Shown: positions 26,904-37,134, numbered from the stretch's first letter. The stretch: DNA of 64,000 nucleotides from Aquitalea palustris (GCF_003693445.1 NZ_RFAR01000052.1:1-64000); one strand, 5' to 3'. The notes: generated from the letters alone by a model not told the origin. A program made the numbers and translations.

Positions 26904-29771
26904 TCAGCCGCAGGCTCCCACATGGCCGCAGGCGGTGCAGAACTCGCAGCCATCCTTCTTGATCAAGGCATGGTTGCCACACTCGGGGCAGGGCTTGCCC
27001 GACAGCGGCTTGAGCAGCGGCTGGGCGGTGGTTTCCGGGCTGAACAGATCGCTTTGCTCCGGCACCATCACCCCCATTTCCTCCAGCGGTACGCCATCGC
27101 GGGTCAACACCCCCAGCATGGCGTAGCGGTGAATCATCAGCTGCGCCATATAGGCCACGGTGGACGGCCAGCTTTGTGATTTTTCCACTCCGGGGATACG
27201 GGCAAAGAAATCGCCCTGCGGCTCGGCATAGGTCAAGAGCTTGCGCAGCTTCATGCCGATCCAGGCCGGATCAATCACGCGCATATCCAGCGACAGCATC
27301 TTGCACAGGCCGTCCAGTTCGCGCGGGTAATTGCCCGCCAGCCATACCGAGTAGGGACGGCGCTGGCCATTGGGCAAGACCAGTTCCTTGAGGAAGAGCA
27401 CGAAGTCGTCACCGGTTTGCGGGTTCGCCACATCCACCGACCAGCTCATGGTGCCGTCGGTGCCGGACTTGGGCTCCTTGCGGGCAAACAGCGCGTCCAT
27501 CACCGGGGTCGGCTCGTGCTGCTCGGCCGTCAGTGCACCCAGTTGCTCCACGCGGTGGCGCACCACCTGGCCGAGCGCCGCTGCCGCCGAGGTGGCATAG
27601 ACGGTACGCTCGCCCAGCTCGAAGGCATAGCGCTTGTCGCCATTGGTATGCGACAGCGCCTCCAGCTTGGCCGACAGCCAGGCGTGATCGCGGCAGCGCA
27701 TGTCCATGGACAGGGTTTTGGCAATGGCGCCCAGGCCACGCTGCTCTTCCGTCGCATTCACCCAGCACTCAAACGGGGTGATACGGCCATTTTCCACATG
27801 CCCCACCACCACGGCAAAATCACCAGCCGGGCCTTCCACCATATAGGTCCAGGACGGGTTGCCCTCTTTCAGCTTGGGCCGGTTCGGCCACTTCAGGCTG
27901 GCCAGCGCCGGGCTGGGCGCGGTGTTCAGTGTAATGCGGCGGTCCGGATCGCCATCCTGGCTGGCCGACAGGTCTTGCGGCGCTTCCTTGGCGCTTTCCT
28001 TTGCCGGCTCGATGGACAAGACCGAACCGAGCACGCTGTTGGGGCGATAGGTGGTAATGCCCTTCAGGCCATTGCGCCAGGCTTCCAGATACAGGCTTTC
28101 GAAATCGGCAAAAGGATAATCAGCCGGTACGTTCACCGTTTTGGAAATGGCGGTATCGATATAGGGGGCAACGGCGGCCACCATGCGCATATGGTCCAGC
28201 GCGCTCATTTCCAGCGCCGAGACAAAATAATCCGGCAGCGCCTGGGTGTCGCCACCCTGCATGCGGTAAACACGGTAGGCGTGGTCTTCCACCAGGTATT
28301 CCTGGGTGCTGCCATCGGCCATGCGCTTTTTACGGGTATAGAACCAGGAGAACGGCGGCTCGATACCGTTACTGGCATTGTCGGCAAAGGCCAGCGAAAT
28401 GGTGCCGGTGGGGGCGATGGACAGCAGGTGGGAATTGCGGATGCCGTGCTTGCGGATGCGGGCCTTGATGGACTCCGGCAGGCGGCTGGCGCAATGCGGC
28501 TCGGCCAGGTACTGCTCGGCATCGAACAGCGGGAAAGCGCCCTTCTCGATGGCCAGATCCACCGAGGCATCGTAGGCTGCATCGCGCATGGCTTCCGAGA
28601 TACGCGCAGCAAAGCGACGGCCCTCTTCGCTGTCGTAGCGGATTTTCAGCATGATCAAGGCATCGCCCAAGCCGGTGAAACCCAGCCCGACGCGGCGCTT
28701 GGACTGCGCTTCGCGCTCTTGCTCCTTGAGCGGCCACACCGTCAGGTCCAGCACATTGTCCAGCATACGGATGGACATGCGTACCACGCTGTCGAAAGCG
28801 GCAAAATCGAAGCTGGGCTTGCCGCCAAAGGGCTGACGCACGTATTTGCACAGATTCACCGAACCCAGATCGCAGCAGCCGTAATCCGGCAGCGGCTGTT
28901 CGCCGCAGGGGTTGGTGGACTCGATCACTTCGCAATAGGACAGATTGTTGTCCTGGTTGATCTTGGACATGAACAGCACGCCCGGCTCGGCATGGTCATA
29001 GGTGGACGCCATGATCTGCTGCCACAGCTCGCGTGCCGGAATGGTGCGATACACCCACAGACCGTCTGCGCGCTGGTAGTGGCCGGGGAAGGCTTCGGTG
29101 GCGGGCTCCACGCTGTGGGTCAACTCCCACTCGGCACCGGCCTCCACCGCGCGCATGAAGTCGTCCGAGACGCCTACCGAAATATTGAAATTGCGCAGAT
29201 CGCCCTTGTCCTTGGCATGGATGAAGTCTTCCACATCCGGGTGGCTGACATCCAGCACCCCCATTTGCGCGCCACGGCGGGCACCGGCCGACTCTACGGT
29301 TTCGCAGCTGCGATCAAACACCCGCATATAGGACACGGGGCCGGAAGCGCGGCTATTGGTGCCCTTCACCCTTGCCCCCTTGGGGCGGATACGCGAAAAA
29401 TTGTAGCCGACACCACCGCCACGACGCATGGTTTCGGCCGCCTGCAACAACGCCTCGTAGATGCCGACCTTGCCATTGGAGGGCTCGGATACCGAGTCGC
29501 CCACCGGTTGCACAAAGCAGTTGATCAGGGTGGCGCGCAGGTCGGTGCCGGCGGCGGAATTGATGCGGCCACCGGGAATGAAGCCATTGTCCAGCGCCTG
29601 GAAGAACAGCGGTTCGAAGCGGGCCGGGTCCTGCTCCAGCGCCGCCAGTGCGCGCGCTACCCGTTGTCTGACCTCGCTGACACTCTGCTCATCGCCCTTG
29701 GCATACTTTTCCAGCAATACCTCACGCGAGATATCCTGCTCCAGCATGACCGCACTGTTTTCACGCTTCAT
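26904..29771 (-). CDS. nrdJ: Adenosylcobalamin-dependent (class II) ribonucleoside-diphosphate reductase
   Basis: This 955-residue enzyme makes deoxyribonucleotides using adenosylcobalamin as radical source, so it needs no oxygen. Recognisable parts are the N-terminal region with [30 protein letters not shown], the active-site region [26 protein letters not shown], and the finger-loop region [26 protein letters not shown]. The last 30 residues form a Cys-rich tail ([28 protein letters not shown]), as in long class II enzymes, thought to bind zinc and re-reduce the active site. A GAGG ribosome binding site precedes the ATG. Two possible NrdR boxes lie about 150 bp upstream. No B12-riboswitch core is recognisable. 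Confidence 0.95.
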   Translation of the reverse strand: MKRENSAVMLEQDISREVLLEKYAKGDEQSVSEVRQRVARALAALEQDPARFEPLFFQALDNGFIPGGRINSAAGTDLRATLINCFVQPVGDSVSEPSNGKVGIYEALLQAAETMRRGGGVGYNFSRIRPKGARVKGTNSRASGPVSYMRVFDRSCETVESAGARRGAQMGVLDVSHPDVEDFIHAKDKGDLRNFNISVGVSDDFMRAVEAGAEWELTHSVEPATEAFPGHYQRADGLWVYRTIPARELWQQIMASTYDHAEPGVLFMSKINQDNNLSYCEVIESTNPCGEQPLPDYGCCDLGSVNLCKYVRQPFGGKPSFDFAAFDSVVRMSIRMLDNVLDLTVWPLKEQEREAQSKRRVGLGFTGLGDALIMLKIRYDSEEGRRFAARISEAMRDAAYDASVDLAIEKGAFPLFDAEQYLAEPHCASRLPESIKARIRKHGIRNSHLLSIAPTGTISLAFADNASNGIEPPFSWFYTRKKRMADGSTQEYLVEDHAYRVYRMQGGDTQALPDYFVSALEMSALDHMRMVAAVAPYIDTAISKTVNVPADYPFADFESLYLEAWRNGLKGITTYRPNSVLGSVLSIEPAKESAKEAPQDLSASQDGDPDRRITLNTAPSPALASLKWPNRPKLKEGNPSWTYMVEGPAGDFAVVVGHVENGRITPFECWVNATEEQRGLGAIAKTLSMDMRCRDHAWLSAKLEALSHTNGDKRYAFELGERTVYATSAAAALGQVVRHRVEQLGALTAEQHEPTPVMDALFARKEPKSGTDGTMSWSVDVANPQTGDDFVLFLKELVLPNGQRRPYSVWLAGNYPRELDGLCKMLSLDMRVIDPAWIGMKLRKLLTYAEPQGDFFARIPGVEKSQSWPSTVAYMAQLMIHRYAMLGVLTRDGVPLEEMGVMVPEQSDLFSPETTAQPLLKPLSGKPCPECGNHALIKKDGCEFCTACGHVGACG

Positions 29772-29918
29772 TCCGGCCCCTCGATTCCTGATTTATTTGA
29801 GAATTGTCCTGATTACCGCAGTCGCATCGACTAGACAGTTTAACCGCTGCCAGGGCATTACGCCGCCCCTTCGCCCACGGGTCTGCCGATGAGGCGGCTG
29901 CCCATTCTTACGCAAAAC

Positions 29919-29966
29919 TCACAATATGTGGCAAAAGAAAACGGCGTACTACACCATATGTAGTTA
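29919..29966 (-). promoter_or_regulatory. Candidate NrdR box pair upstream of nrdJ
   Basis: Two sequences fit the NrdR consensus acaCwATATaTwGtgt in part: TCACAATATGTGGCAA (29919-29934) and ACACCATATGTAGTTA (29951-29966). Their starts are 32 bp apart, about three helical turns, as is usual for paired NrdR boxes. They lie 148-195 bp upstream of the nrdJ start. The second also forms the top of a terminator hairpin, so part of its symmetry has another explanation. Confidence 0.45.
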
Positions 29967-29974
29967 CGCCGTTT
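29939..29974 (-). terminator. Terminator after the DUF748 gene
   Basis: AAACGGCGTA (29939-29948) pairs with TACGCCGTTT (29965-29974), extended inward by CTAC/GTAG across a one-base bulge. Read on the minus strand it is followed by a T-rich run (TTTTCTTTT). It lies 29 bp past the stop of the large DUF748 gene and upstream of nrdJ. Confidence 0.75.
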
Positions 29975-30002
29975 ATTGATGGACATCAAGCCGAATTAGC
30001 GT

Positions 30003-33000
30003 CTACTTGCTGCCCAGCTTGATGCCGATGGCGATGCCGTCCCGTTCGGCGCGGGTTTTGGCCACTTCGCCCAGGGTGATGCGCTCAGCCAAAGTGTTGT
30101 CAATCCGCATCATCACCTTGCGGGCATTTTCGGCTCGCTGGCGTGCCAGTGCCTGCAGGGCGGCATCGTCCACTTTTTCGGCCGCAATCAGCTCGCCACG
30201 CAACAGCTTGGCCAGTGCACTGCCCGCCGGACCACCCGGATTGAGAGTGTGTCCCATCAGCTTGAGGCGACCCAGCCGCTTGGCGTACACCGTCTTGATG
30301 GCATCCAGCATGCTTGGGTCGGCCAGATCCGGAACCGGCAGCGGCTCGCCCGGCAACAGGCTACGCCCGGCTGCCTGCAGGATGGCGCTGTCGATACGGG
30401 CACGGGCCAGTTCCTTGCTGTCGACCGCGGGATCAAAACTGCCGGCAATCTGCAACTGCATCTTGGGCCGCTTGGCCATTACCGCAGCCACCTTTTCCAG
30501 CTTCTCGCGCTCCGGCGGCGCCACATTGGCCTCACCTGGGATGAAGTAGACATTGTCGAAGCCATCGCCCCCCAGCAACGCACCCAGGGCACGGAACGGG
30601 GCGGTCACCACCTTGGTCAGCACATTCACCAGCGCCTTCCACACGATCTGGCCATAGCTGAACTGCGGGTCGTCCAGGCTACCGGCCACCGGCAAGTCCA
30701 GATCGATCTTGCCATCGCTGTCTTCCAGCAAGGCCACGGCCAGCCGCAGCGGCAGGCGCGTGCCCTTGTAGTCCGGCACCTCGTCGCCCAGCTGGATGGT
30801 ATTGATCACCACCCGGTTCTGCCCCTTCATCTGACGATGGTCGAGCAGGTAGTGCAGGTCGACAGTGAGCCGGCCGTCATTGATGCGCCAGCCGGCAAAG
30901 TTGGTGGAATAGGGATTGAGGTTGTTCAGCGGAATATTGCGGAAAGACAGGGTGACATCGGTATTGTCGGTCACCGCCAGCGGTGCCAGCGCGCCGCGCA
31001 CCCGTACATCGCCATACTGATCGACATCGCCATCCAGGGTGATGGTGCCGGTGCGCCCTGGGCGGGTGGACAAGCCCTGGATCGAGCCGCGCAGATGGTG
31101 CATCTGGGTGGCAAAGTTCGGTTTCATGCTCTGGTCGGCAAACTGCACCTTGCTGCGATTCAGATGAATGCTGCGGATTTCCACCGGCGGAATGCTGCTG
31201 GCAGCTGACGGTTTGACGGTCGCTGCGGTTTTCGGCGTGGCAGCCGCCTTGGCCGCAAAAATGCGCTGCCAGTTGAGCTGGCGCTGAGCATCCAGAATCA
31301 GCCGGGCAGACAGCTCTTCCAGCTGCACATCCTGTACCGCCACGCTGAGCGGCAAGGCCTGGGTGCTCTGGGCACGAATACCGTTGACCCGCAGATTGCG
31401 CCAGCCCAACAGCGGCAGCTTCTCACCCGGCTCCATGATGGCCAGGCTGCTGATGCCGGCAGTACCGGCCACTTTCCAGCCTTTGCTGGCTGACTCCACA
31501 TCCAGCTGGGCATTCAGCTGGCCGCCACTCATGCGCAGCGGCGTACCGGACAAACCATACGGTGCAAACGGCGCCAGCGGCAGCGCCTGGGCATTTACCT
31601 TGCCCTTGACGGCGGCCGTGGCCGGGTCCAGTTGCAGCGCAGCCTTGAGCTGGCCGGACTCCAGCTGACCGGCCAGTTCCAGCGCCAGCTGGCCGGCAGC
31701 ATCAGGCTGCAAGGTGGCGTTCAGCGCGCGCAGCGTGGCAGTCACCGGACGTGGCAGGGTCTGGTCGGTCCAGCCCAACTGGCCATCCGTCAGTTTGACT
31801 GCGGGGTAATGCAACTGCCAGCCCGGCTGGCTCTTGCTGTCGGCACTTGCCGGCTGGCTGGCTGGCGGATTGGTCTTGCCACGTGCAAACAGCCGGGCCA
31901 GGTTTAATTGCCCCTGCTTGTTGCGTTCCACAGCCACGCGCAGGCCCTGCAAATCCAGCGCGCCCGGCTCGATCAGCAGGCCGTGCTGCACAATGCGCGA
32001 AGGCTGCAGCGTGGCCTTGGCCAGGCTGATCTGCTCTTCCCGCTCGCCATTACCCAGCTTGATGTCAGCCAGCTCGGCCGCCAGCCGGTCGACGCTGAAG
32101 CCCTGTTTGGGGTCTAGCACAAAACGGGCATGCAATAGCGGCAAGGAGGCCGACAGCTGCAAGGGGGAGGCAAAACCGGCATCGGTCAGCCGATATTGCC
32201 AGTTGGCCAGCTTGATATCGTCCACCGCAATCGACCATGGCGACGCGGCCTGCTGGTGCGCAGGCGTGGCCGGTGCTGCGGCTGGCTTTTGCGGCAGCGC
32301 CATCATCCAGTCGATCAAACCATTCTGCATGCGCATTGCATCCAGGCTGCCGCCTTCCAGCGCCACTTGCTTGATAGCCAGGCGGCTGCCCTGCAGATCA
32401 AAGCTGCCACCACTGACATTGAGAGTGGGCAGGGAAAAATGGTGCTGGCTGGCCGGCGCCTGCATCAGCAAGCCCTTGAGCTGGGCATTGAAGGGGCTGA
32501 TCTGCAGCTGGGCGCGCTTGCCGCTCATATCGAAGTGATAACTGGCCTGGGCCGACAGCTCGCCTTGCGGCTTGGCAATATTGAACTGCGGCTTGATGTA
32601 GTCCCACACGCTGGCCAGGGTAAAGCCGCGGATGCTGGCTTGACCGGTCGATTGCAAAGGCTGCAATTGCAGGCTGCCCTTCCAGTCCAGCTGGGTGCCA
32701 TCCCCCAGGGCGGCATGCAGGCGATAGCCACCGGCTTCCGGCAGGGTGGAAATGTCCGTCAGCGACAGATTCAGCGGCGATACCTTGAACTGCTCGTTAC
32801 TGCCTGCCAGCTGGTCATTGACCATGATCTGGCCATTGCGGATGGCCAGTGCCTGCAGCAGGAATTTTGGTGTGGTGCTGTCCTGTTTTTTCGGCTGGGG
32901 CGGGCCGCTGGCATCGCTGATGAAGCGCGCCCAGTTCCACTGCCCTTGCCCGTCACGCTTGACCCACAGCTTGGGTGCGTCCACTGCGAATTCCGACAGC

Positions 33001-33332
33001 TGCCAGCGCCCCAGCAGCAGCGCAGTGGGATCGAAATTGACATAGACACGGTCGGCGGCGAACAGTGGTTCGCCCTTGCCCTCGGCCAGTTGCAGCCGGC
33101 GGATTTCCACCGCCATTTTCCACGGATTGATGGAAACTTCGCCCAGGCTCAACTGGCGACCAATGCTGGCAGCCCATTTGCTGGCCTGGCTTTGAACGAT
33201 GCCCGGCGCAATACCCGCCAGAAAGCCCCAGGCCAGCACGATGATGCCAAGCAGGCCGGCCAGCCAGCGCCGCCAGCGCGATGATTTGCCCGGCAAGGGG
33301 GGATTTCCAGAATTCTGATCAGTTGTGCTCAT
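30003..33332 (-). CDS. DUF748 / AsmA-like envelope protein
   Basis: The protein has 1109 residues. A short cytoplasmic N-terminus with a basic stretch (SSRWRRW) is followed by one membrane helix (LAGLLGIIVLAWGFLAGIAPGIV, about 24-46). About 1000 residues of repetitive beta-rich sequence then face the periplasm. Segments such as LSLGEVSINPWKMAVEIRRLQLAE, TDNTDVTLSFRNIPLNNLNPYSTNFAGWRINDGRLTVDLHY and DKIDLDLPV-like SDGKIDLDLPVAGSLDDPQFSYGQIVWKAL are typical of DUF748. The family is related to AsmA/YhdP/TamB bridge proteins thought to move phospholipids to the outer membrane. A C-terminal segment (about 960-1100) resembles a peptidoglycan-binding or OmpA-type fold in outline only. Transcribed alone, divergent from earP. 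Confidence 0.85.
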   Translation of the reverse strand: MSTTDQNSGNPPLPGKSSRWRRWLAGLLGIIVLAWGFLAGIAPGIVQSQASKWAASIGRQLSLGEVSINPWKMAVEIRRLQLAEGKGEPLFAADRVYVNFDPTALLLGRWQLSEFAVDAPKLWVKRDGQGQWNWARFISDASGPPQPKKQDSTTPKFLLQALAIRNGQIMVNDQLAGSNEQFKVSPLNLSLTDISTLPEAGGYRLHAALGDGTQLDWKGSLQLQPLQSTGQASIRGFTLASVWDYIKPQFNIAKPQGELSAQASYHFDMSGKRAQLQISPFNAQLKGLLMQAPASQHHFSLPTLNVSGGSFDLQGSRLAIKQVALEGGSLDAMRMQNGLIDWMMALPQKPAAAPATPAHQQAASPWSIAVDDIKLANWQYRLTDAGFASPLQLSASLPLLHARFVLDPKQGFSVDRLAAELADIKLGNGEREEQISLAKATLQPSRIVQHGLLIEPGALDLQGLRVAVERNKQGQLNLARLFARGKTNPPASQPASADSKSQPGWQLHYPAVKLTDGQLGWTDQTLPRPVTATLRALNATLQPDAAGQLALELAGQLESGQLKAALQLDPATAAVKGKVNAQALPLAPFAPYGLSGTPLRMSGGQLNAQLDVESASKGWKVAGTAGISSLAIMEPGEKLPLLGWRNLRVNGIRAQSTQALPLSVAVQDVQLEELSARLILDAQRQLNWQRIFAAKAAATPKTAATVKPSAASSIPPVEIRSIHLNRSKVQFADQSMKPNFATQMHHLRGSIQGLSTRPGRTGTITLDGDVDQYGDVRVRGALAPLAVTDNTDVTLSFRNIPLNNLNPYSTNFAGWRINDGRLTVDLHYLLDHRQMKGQNRVVINTIQLGDEVPDYKGTRLPLRLAVALLEDSDGKIDLDLPVAGSLDDPQFSYGQIVWKALVNVLTKVVTAPFRALGALLGGDGFDNVYFIPGEANVAPPEREKLEKVAAVMAKRPKMQLQIAGSFDPAVDSKELARARIDSAILQAAGRSLLPGEPLPVPDLADPSMLDAIKTVYAKRLGRLKLMGHTLNPGGPAGSALAKLLRGELIAAEKVDDAALQALARQRAENARKVMMRIDNTLAERITLGEVAKTRAERDGIAIGIKLGSK

Positions 33333-33496
33333 GACACTCTTCTTGTAGGCATTAGCTTTTATTTTAACTGTTTTATCAAATAGTGTTACCCGCAGTTGTT
33401 AGCAAAGTTGTTCGCGCAGCCCGAGCAGCAGCCCCACCAGCACAGTGCAAAGCGGCCCGTGCTATGCTGCGCCTGCCTTCATATCATCACGCCGCC

Positions 33497-34654
33497 ATGC
33501 CACATACCGCTCGCCTCAGCTGGGATATTTTCTGTACCGTCATCGACAACTACGGTGATATCGGGGTGGCCTGGCGACTGGCCCGCCGACTGGCCCACGA
33601 CTTTGGCCAGCCGGTGCGGCTGTGGGTGGATGATCTGGCCAGTTTTTCCCGCATCGCCCCCTTGCTGGACCCGGCCAGCCCACTACAGCAGGTGGACGAC
33701 ATCGAAATCCGCCGCTGGAGTCAGGACGACGGCTTTGCCGGCTATCAGCCGGCACAGGTCGTCATCGAAGCCTTCGGCTGCCGTCTGCCAGAGGCTGTTG
33801 AGCAGGCCATGGCCGCGTCAGCCACCGTGCCGGTGTGGATCAATCTGGAATACCTGTCGGCGGAAGACTGGGTGGAGGGCTGCCATGGCATGGCCTCGCC
33901 CCACCCGCGGCTGCCCTTGACCAAGTACTTTTTCTTTCCCGGCTTTAGCGACCGCACCGGCGGCCTGCTGTGCGAGGACGGCCTGATCGCCACCCGTCAG
34001 CGCTGGCAACAAGACAAACTGGCACAACGCGCCTTCTGGCAGATGTTCGACATCCCGGAAAAGCAGCCGGAGGAATGGCGTGTCAGCCTGTTTGCCTATG
34101 AAAACCCGGCCGCACGCGAGCTGCTGGAGTACTGGACCAGCAGCCCGATGCCGGTGCACTGCATGGTGCCGGAGGGCAAGGTGCTGGCTGATGTCGAAGC
34201 CGTACTGGGACAGCCGCTACAGGCCGGGCAACATGCCACGCGTGGGGCCTTGACCGTGCATGTGCTGCCGATGACCGATCAGGACAGTTACGATCTGACG
34301 CTGTGGTCGTGTGATATCAACTTTGTGCGCGGCGAAGATAGCTTTGTGCGGGCACAATGGGCTGGTCGACCCTTCATCTGGCACATCTATCCGCAGGAAG
34401 ATGCCGCGCACATGGTGAAGCTTGATGCCTTTTTGTCACACTACTGTCGAGGTATTGACGCAGAAACCGCCAGTGCCCTGCAGGCGGCAAGCCATGCCTG
34501 GAACCATGGCCAGGGCATGGTGGCAGCCTGGCAGCAGCTGGAAAACTGCCTGCCACAATGGCACCAGCACAGTCGCAATTGGCCGGACAAGTTGCTCAAG
34601 CAAGGAGACTTGGGGATGCGGCTGGTGCAATTCATACAAAACCGGCTAAAATAG
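33497..34654 (+). CDS. earP: EF-P arginine rhamnosyltransferase
   Basis: EarP transfers rhamnose from dTDP-rhamnose to Arg32 of elongation factor P, which then relieves ribosome stalling at polyproline. From the ATG at 33497 the protein has 385 residues, close to the family length. In-frame upstream ATGs (33383, 33464) lie in sequence of no family character. The nucleotide-sugar-binding region begins CTVIDNYGDIGVAWRLARRLA, with the paired aspartates Asp17 and Asp21. The glutamate in NFVRGEDSFVRAQWAGRPFIWHIYPQEDAAH (Glu280) corresponds to the conserved catalytic-site residue. efp starts 57 bp downstream, and the modification site there is an arginine, so enzyme and substrate agree. Confidence 0.95.
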   Translation: MPHTARLSWDIFCTVIDNYGDIGVAWRLARRLAHDFGQPVRLWVDDLASFSRIAPLLDPASPLQQVDDIEIRRWSQDDGFAGYQPAQVVIEAFGCRLPEAVEQAMAASATVPVWINLEYLSAEDWVEGCHGMASPHPRLPLTKYFFFPGFSDRTGGLLCEDGLIATRQRWQQDKLAQRAFWQMFDIPEKQPEEWRVSLFAYENPAARELLEYWTSSPMPVHCMVPEGKVLADVEAVLGQPLQAGQHATRGALTVHVLPMTDQDSYDLTLWSCDINFVRGEDSFVRAQWAGRPFIWHIYPQEDAAHMVKLDAFLSHYCRGIDAETASALQAASHAWNHGQGMVAAWQQLENCLPQWHQHSRNWPDKLLKQGDLGMRLVQFIQNRLK

Positions 34655-34711
34655 CCCGTTTTTCGGAAACCGATTTCCGAGTTCAATCAAGAGTTTGGGA
34701 CTTTACAAGCA

Positions 34712-35275
34712 ATGAAAACCGCACAAGAACTCCGCGCTGGCAACGTATTCATGGTAGGCAACGACCCGATGGTCGTGCAAAAAGCCGAATTCAGCAAATC
34801 CGGCCGCAACGCATCCGTTGTGAAAATGAAGATGAAGAACCTGCTGACCGGCACCGGCTCCGAAGCCGTTTACCGCGCTGACGACAAGTTCGACGTCGTG
34901 GTTCTGGATCGCAAGGATTGCACCTACTCCTACTTTGCTGACCCGATGTATGTCTTCATGGACAGCGAATTCAACCAGTACGAAGTTGAAGCCGACAACC
35001 TGGGCGATGCACTCAACTACATCGTTGATGGCATGGAAGACGTTTGCCAGGTTACCTTCTACGATGGCAAGGCCATTTCCGTAGAACTGCCGACCACCGT
35101 GGTTCGCGAAGTGGAATACACCGAACCGGCCGTACGTGGCGACACTTCGGGCAAGGTTCTGAAGCCGGCTCGCCTGGTTGGCACCACTTTCGAAGTACAG
35201 GTTCCGGCCTTCGTCGTCACCGGCGAAAAGATCGAAATCGACAGCCGTACCGGCGAATTCAAGAAGCGCGCCTGA
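34712..35275 (+). CDS. efp: Elongation factor P
   Basis: EF-P binds stalled ribosomes and speeds peptide-bond formation at consecutive prolines. The 187 residues cover all three domains: KOW-like N-terminal ([47 protein letters not shown]), OB and C-terminal ([12 protein letters not shown] ending). The tip of the first loop carries Arg32, not lysine, marking the rhamnosylated type served by EarP rather than EpmA/YjeK. A short perfect hairpin (CGGAAA/TTTCCG, 34664-34679) sits in the leader. Codon use (GTT, GGC, CTG rich) looks like that of a highly expressed gene. A terminator follows at 35296. Confidence 0.98.
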   Translation: MKTAQELRAGNVFMVGNDPMVVQKAEFSKSGRNASVVKMKMKNLLTGTGSEAVYRADDKFDVVVLDRKDCTYSYFADPMYVFMDSEFNQYEVEADNLGDALNYIVDGMEDVCQVTFYDGKAISVELPTTVVREVEYTEPAVRGDTSGKVLKPARLVGTTFEVQVPAFVVTGEKIEIDSRTGEFKKRA

Positions 35276-35295
35276 TCGCCTGCTTGATGTCATGC

Positions 35296-35320
35296 AAAAA
35301 GCGGCCCACGGGCCGCTTTT
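35296..35320 (+). terminator. Terminator after efp
   Basis: Five A, a stem GCGGCCC/GGGCCGC with a 2-base loop (35301-35316), then TTTT at 35317-35320, 20 bp past the efp stop. The symmetric A and T runs allow termination in either direction. Confidence 0.85.
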
Positions 35321-35377
35321 GTTTTGCCTGTCATTCTCGCAGAGGCTGCGGTATGGTGCTGTTTTCAGGAGAAACGC

Positions 35378-35920
35378 ATGACGCGCTGCAGCCAACTGGC
35401 CTTGCTGGCCCGCTACAACCAGTGGATGAACGACAAGCTGTATGCTGCGGCAGCAAGCTTGCCGCCCGAGGCAATCACTCGCGACACCGGTGCATTTTTC
35501 GGATCCCTGCTTGGCACGCTCAACCATATCGTGGTGGGTGACACCCTATGGCTGCAGCGTTTTGCCGGCCATCCGGCCGCCTTTGCCGCCTTGCAGCCGG
35601 TGCTGGAGATTCCCCGCCCGGCCTCGCTGGACGGCCTGCTGTTTGCCGGGCTGCCTGCCCTGCAGGCACGCCGCCAGTTGCTGGACCACAGCATCATTAG
35701 CCTGGGTGCAGAACTACAGGAAGAGCACCTCGACTTCGCCCTGTCCTATCACAACACCAAGGGCGTGGCGCAGCGCAAGAACTTTCACGCCGTACTGCTG
35801 CATTTCTTCAATCACCAGACCCATCATCGCGGCCAGGCAACAACCCTGCTCAGCCAACTGGGCGCCGAGGTGGGTGTGACCGACCTGCTGGCGCTGATCG
35901 ACGACATTCCGGCCTCCTGA
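35378..35920 (+). CDS. DinB-family protein
   Basis: The protein has 180 residues from the ATG at 35378 (MTRCSQLALLARYNQWMNDKLYAAAASL), with AGGAG upstream. The DinB four-helix-bundle metal-binding fold is indicated by the three expected histidines: LNHIVVGD near residue 48, and FFNHQTHHRGQATTLLSQLG near 145-150. DinB-type proteins include thiol-dependent metal enzymes and DNA-damage-inducible proteins of unknown activity. This one belongs to the branch that begins with ARYNxWMN. No LexA box is visible in front of it, so damage induction is not supported by sequence. Confidence 0.88.
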   Translation: MTRCSQLALLARYNQWMNDKLYAAAASLPPEAITRDTGAFFGSLLGTLNHIVVGDTLWLQRFAGHPAAFAALQPVLEIPRPASLDGLLFAGLPALQARRQLLDHSIISLGAELQEEHLDFALSYHNTKGVAQRKNFHAVLLHFFNHQTHHRGQATTLLSQLGAEVGVTDLLALIDDIPAS

Positions 35921-35924
35921 TAGC

Positions 35925-35949
35925 AAAACGGCCAGACAAAGTCTGGCCG
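35925..35949 (-). terminator. Terminator after zapE
   Basis: CGGCCAGAC (35930-35938) and GTCTGGCCG (35941-35949) form a perfect 9-bp stem with AAAA on the left. Read on the minus strand it therefore ends in TTTT. It lies 22 bp beyond the zapE stop and also falls just after the convergent dinB-like gene. Confidence 0.75.
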
Positions 35950-35970
35950 TGGACAGCAAAGCATAGTGGT

Positions 35971-37134
35971 TCAGATCACCACGCCCGGCGGCGGCTGGTC
36001 GTGGGTCTGACCGGCACTCTGGTGCGGCAGCTCCAGATAGCTCTTGGACTGCATCTCGGTCAGCCGGCTGGCGGTACGGAAAAACTCGCTGGCCTGCACC
36101 CCATCGGTGTAGATATCGTCGATTTCCACTGCGGCCGAGGCAATCAGCTTGACGCGGTTGTCGTAGAACACATCCACCAGCCAGGTAAAGCGCCGCGCAA
36201 TGGAAGCATCCTTGGCCTGCAGCTTGGGAATGCCGCTGATGAACACCGTGTGGAATTCGGTAGCAATTTCCAGGTAATCGGTCTGGGCGCGCGGGCCGTC
36301 GCAGATGGCCGGAAAATCAAACCAGATCATGCCCGGTGCCAGCTTCCGCACCGGAATATGCCGGCCCAGAATCTCGATTTCCTGCTTGGCAATCAGCGTC
36401 TCGCTGCTCAGCCGGGTAAACATGGCCTCCATGCGTGCCTCGGCAGCGGCATCGTCCGGCACCATGAACAGAGGTTCGCGTGTCAGCTCACGCAGGCGAT
36501 AGTCATTGCCGCCATCCACGTTCAGCACATTCAGTTCGCGCTTGATCAATTCGATGGTGGGCAGGAAGTTTTGTCGCTGCAAGCCGTTGGGATAAAGATT
36601 ATCCGGCGGATAGTTGGAAGTCGTCACCAGTACCACGCCACGCTCGAACAAGGCACTGAGCAGGCGCCCCAGCATCATGGCATCGGCAATGTCGCTGACG
36701 TGGAATTCGTCAAAACAAAGCAGCCGGGTATCGCGGGCAATCTTGTCAGCATAGGCCAGCAAGGGGTCTTTGCTGCCGGCCAGCAGGCGTAGCTCGCGGT
36801 GCACCTCGGCCATGAAGTTGTGAAAATGAATGCGGCGCTTGCGGCGGTAAGGCACGCAGGCATAGAAGGCATCCATCAGAAAACTCTTGCCACGCCCCAC
36901 GCCGCCCCAGAAATACAGGCCACGCGGCACATCCGGACTGCGCAGGCTGCGGCCCAGAAAGCGGTTGCGCTTGTCCTTGAACTCCAGCAGCTGATGCCAC
37001 AATGCATCAAGCTCTTCGATGGCAGCTGCCTGTGCTGCGTCATGAATGAAACCGGGCTTTTCACTGGCGGCCTGATACCAGGCCTTGGGGCTGGTCAGGG
37101 CGTTGCCCTCCGGGGAAAAGGTATGCTGAGACAT
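35971..37134 (-). CDS. zapE: Cell division protein ZapE / AFG1-like ATPase
   Basis: The protein has 387 residues from the ATG at 37134 (MSQHTFSPEGN). The frame continues 53 codons further upstream into sequence unlike the family. The Walker A is GGVGRGKSFLMD, the Walker B LLCFDEFHVSDIADAM, and the sensor region VVLVTTSNYPPDNLYPNGLQR. The AFG1 signature FHNFMAEVH and the C-terminal FISGIPKLQAKDASIARRFTWLVDVFYDNRVKL complete the family pattern. ZapE binds FtsZ at the constricting ring under stress in E. coli. It is divergent from the adc operon across 296 bp in which I see no clear operator. Confidence 0.93.
   Translation of the reverse strand: MSQHTFSPEGNALTSPKAWYQAASEKPGFIHDAAQAAAIEELDALWHQLLEFKDKRNRFLGRSLRSPDVPRGLYFWGGVGRGKSFLMDAFYACVPYRRKRRIHFHNFMAEVHRELRLLAGSKDPLLAYADKIARDTRLLCFDEFHVSDIADAMMLGRLLSALFERGVVLVTTSNYPPDNLYPNGLQRQNFLPTIELIKRELNVLNVDGGNDYRLRELTREPLFMVPDDAAAEARMEAMFTRLSSETLIAKQEIEILGRHIPVRKLAPGMIWFDFPAICDGPRAQTDYLEIATEFHTVFISGIPKLQAKDASIARRFTWLVDVFYDNRVKLIASAAVEIDDIYTDGVQASEFFRTASRLTEMQSKSYLELPHQSAGQTHDQPPPGVVI

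Noticed and set aside
27417-29834. 805-codon open frame on the plus strand opposite nrdJ
   Set aside because: It is the antisense shadow of the class II reductase, caused by strong GC bias. The protein is His/Gln/Gly rich with no family pattern and no ribosome binding site.
29772-29938. Cobalamin riboswitch before the B12-dependent reductase
   Set aside because: I looked for a B12-box-like conserved core and pairing arms and found none; the leader shows only the NrdR-like sites and terminator.
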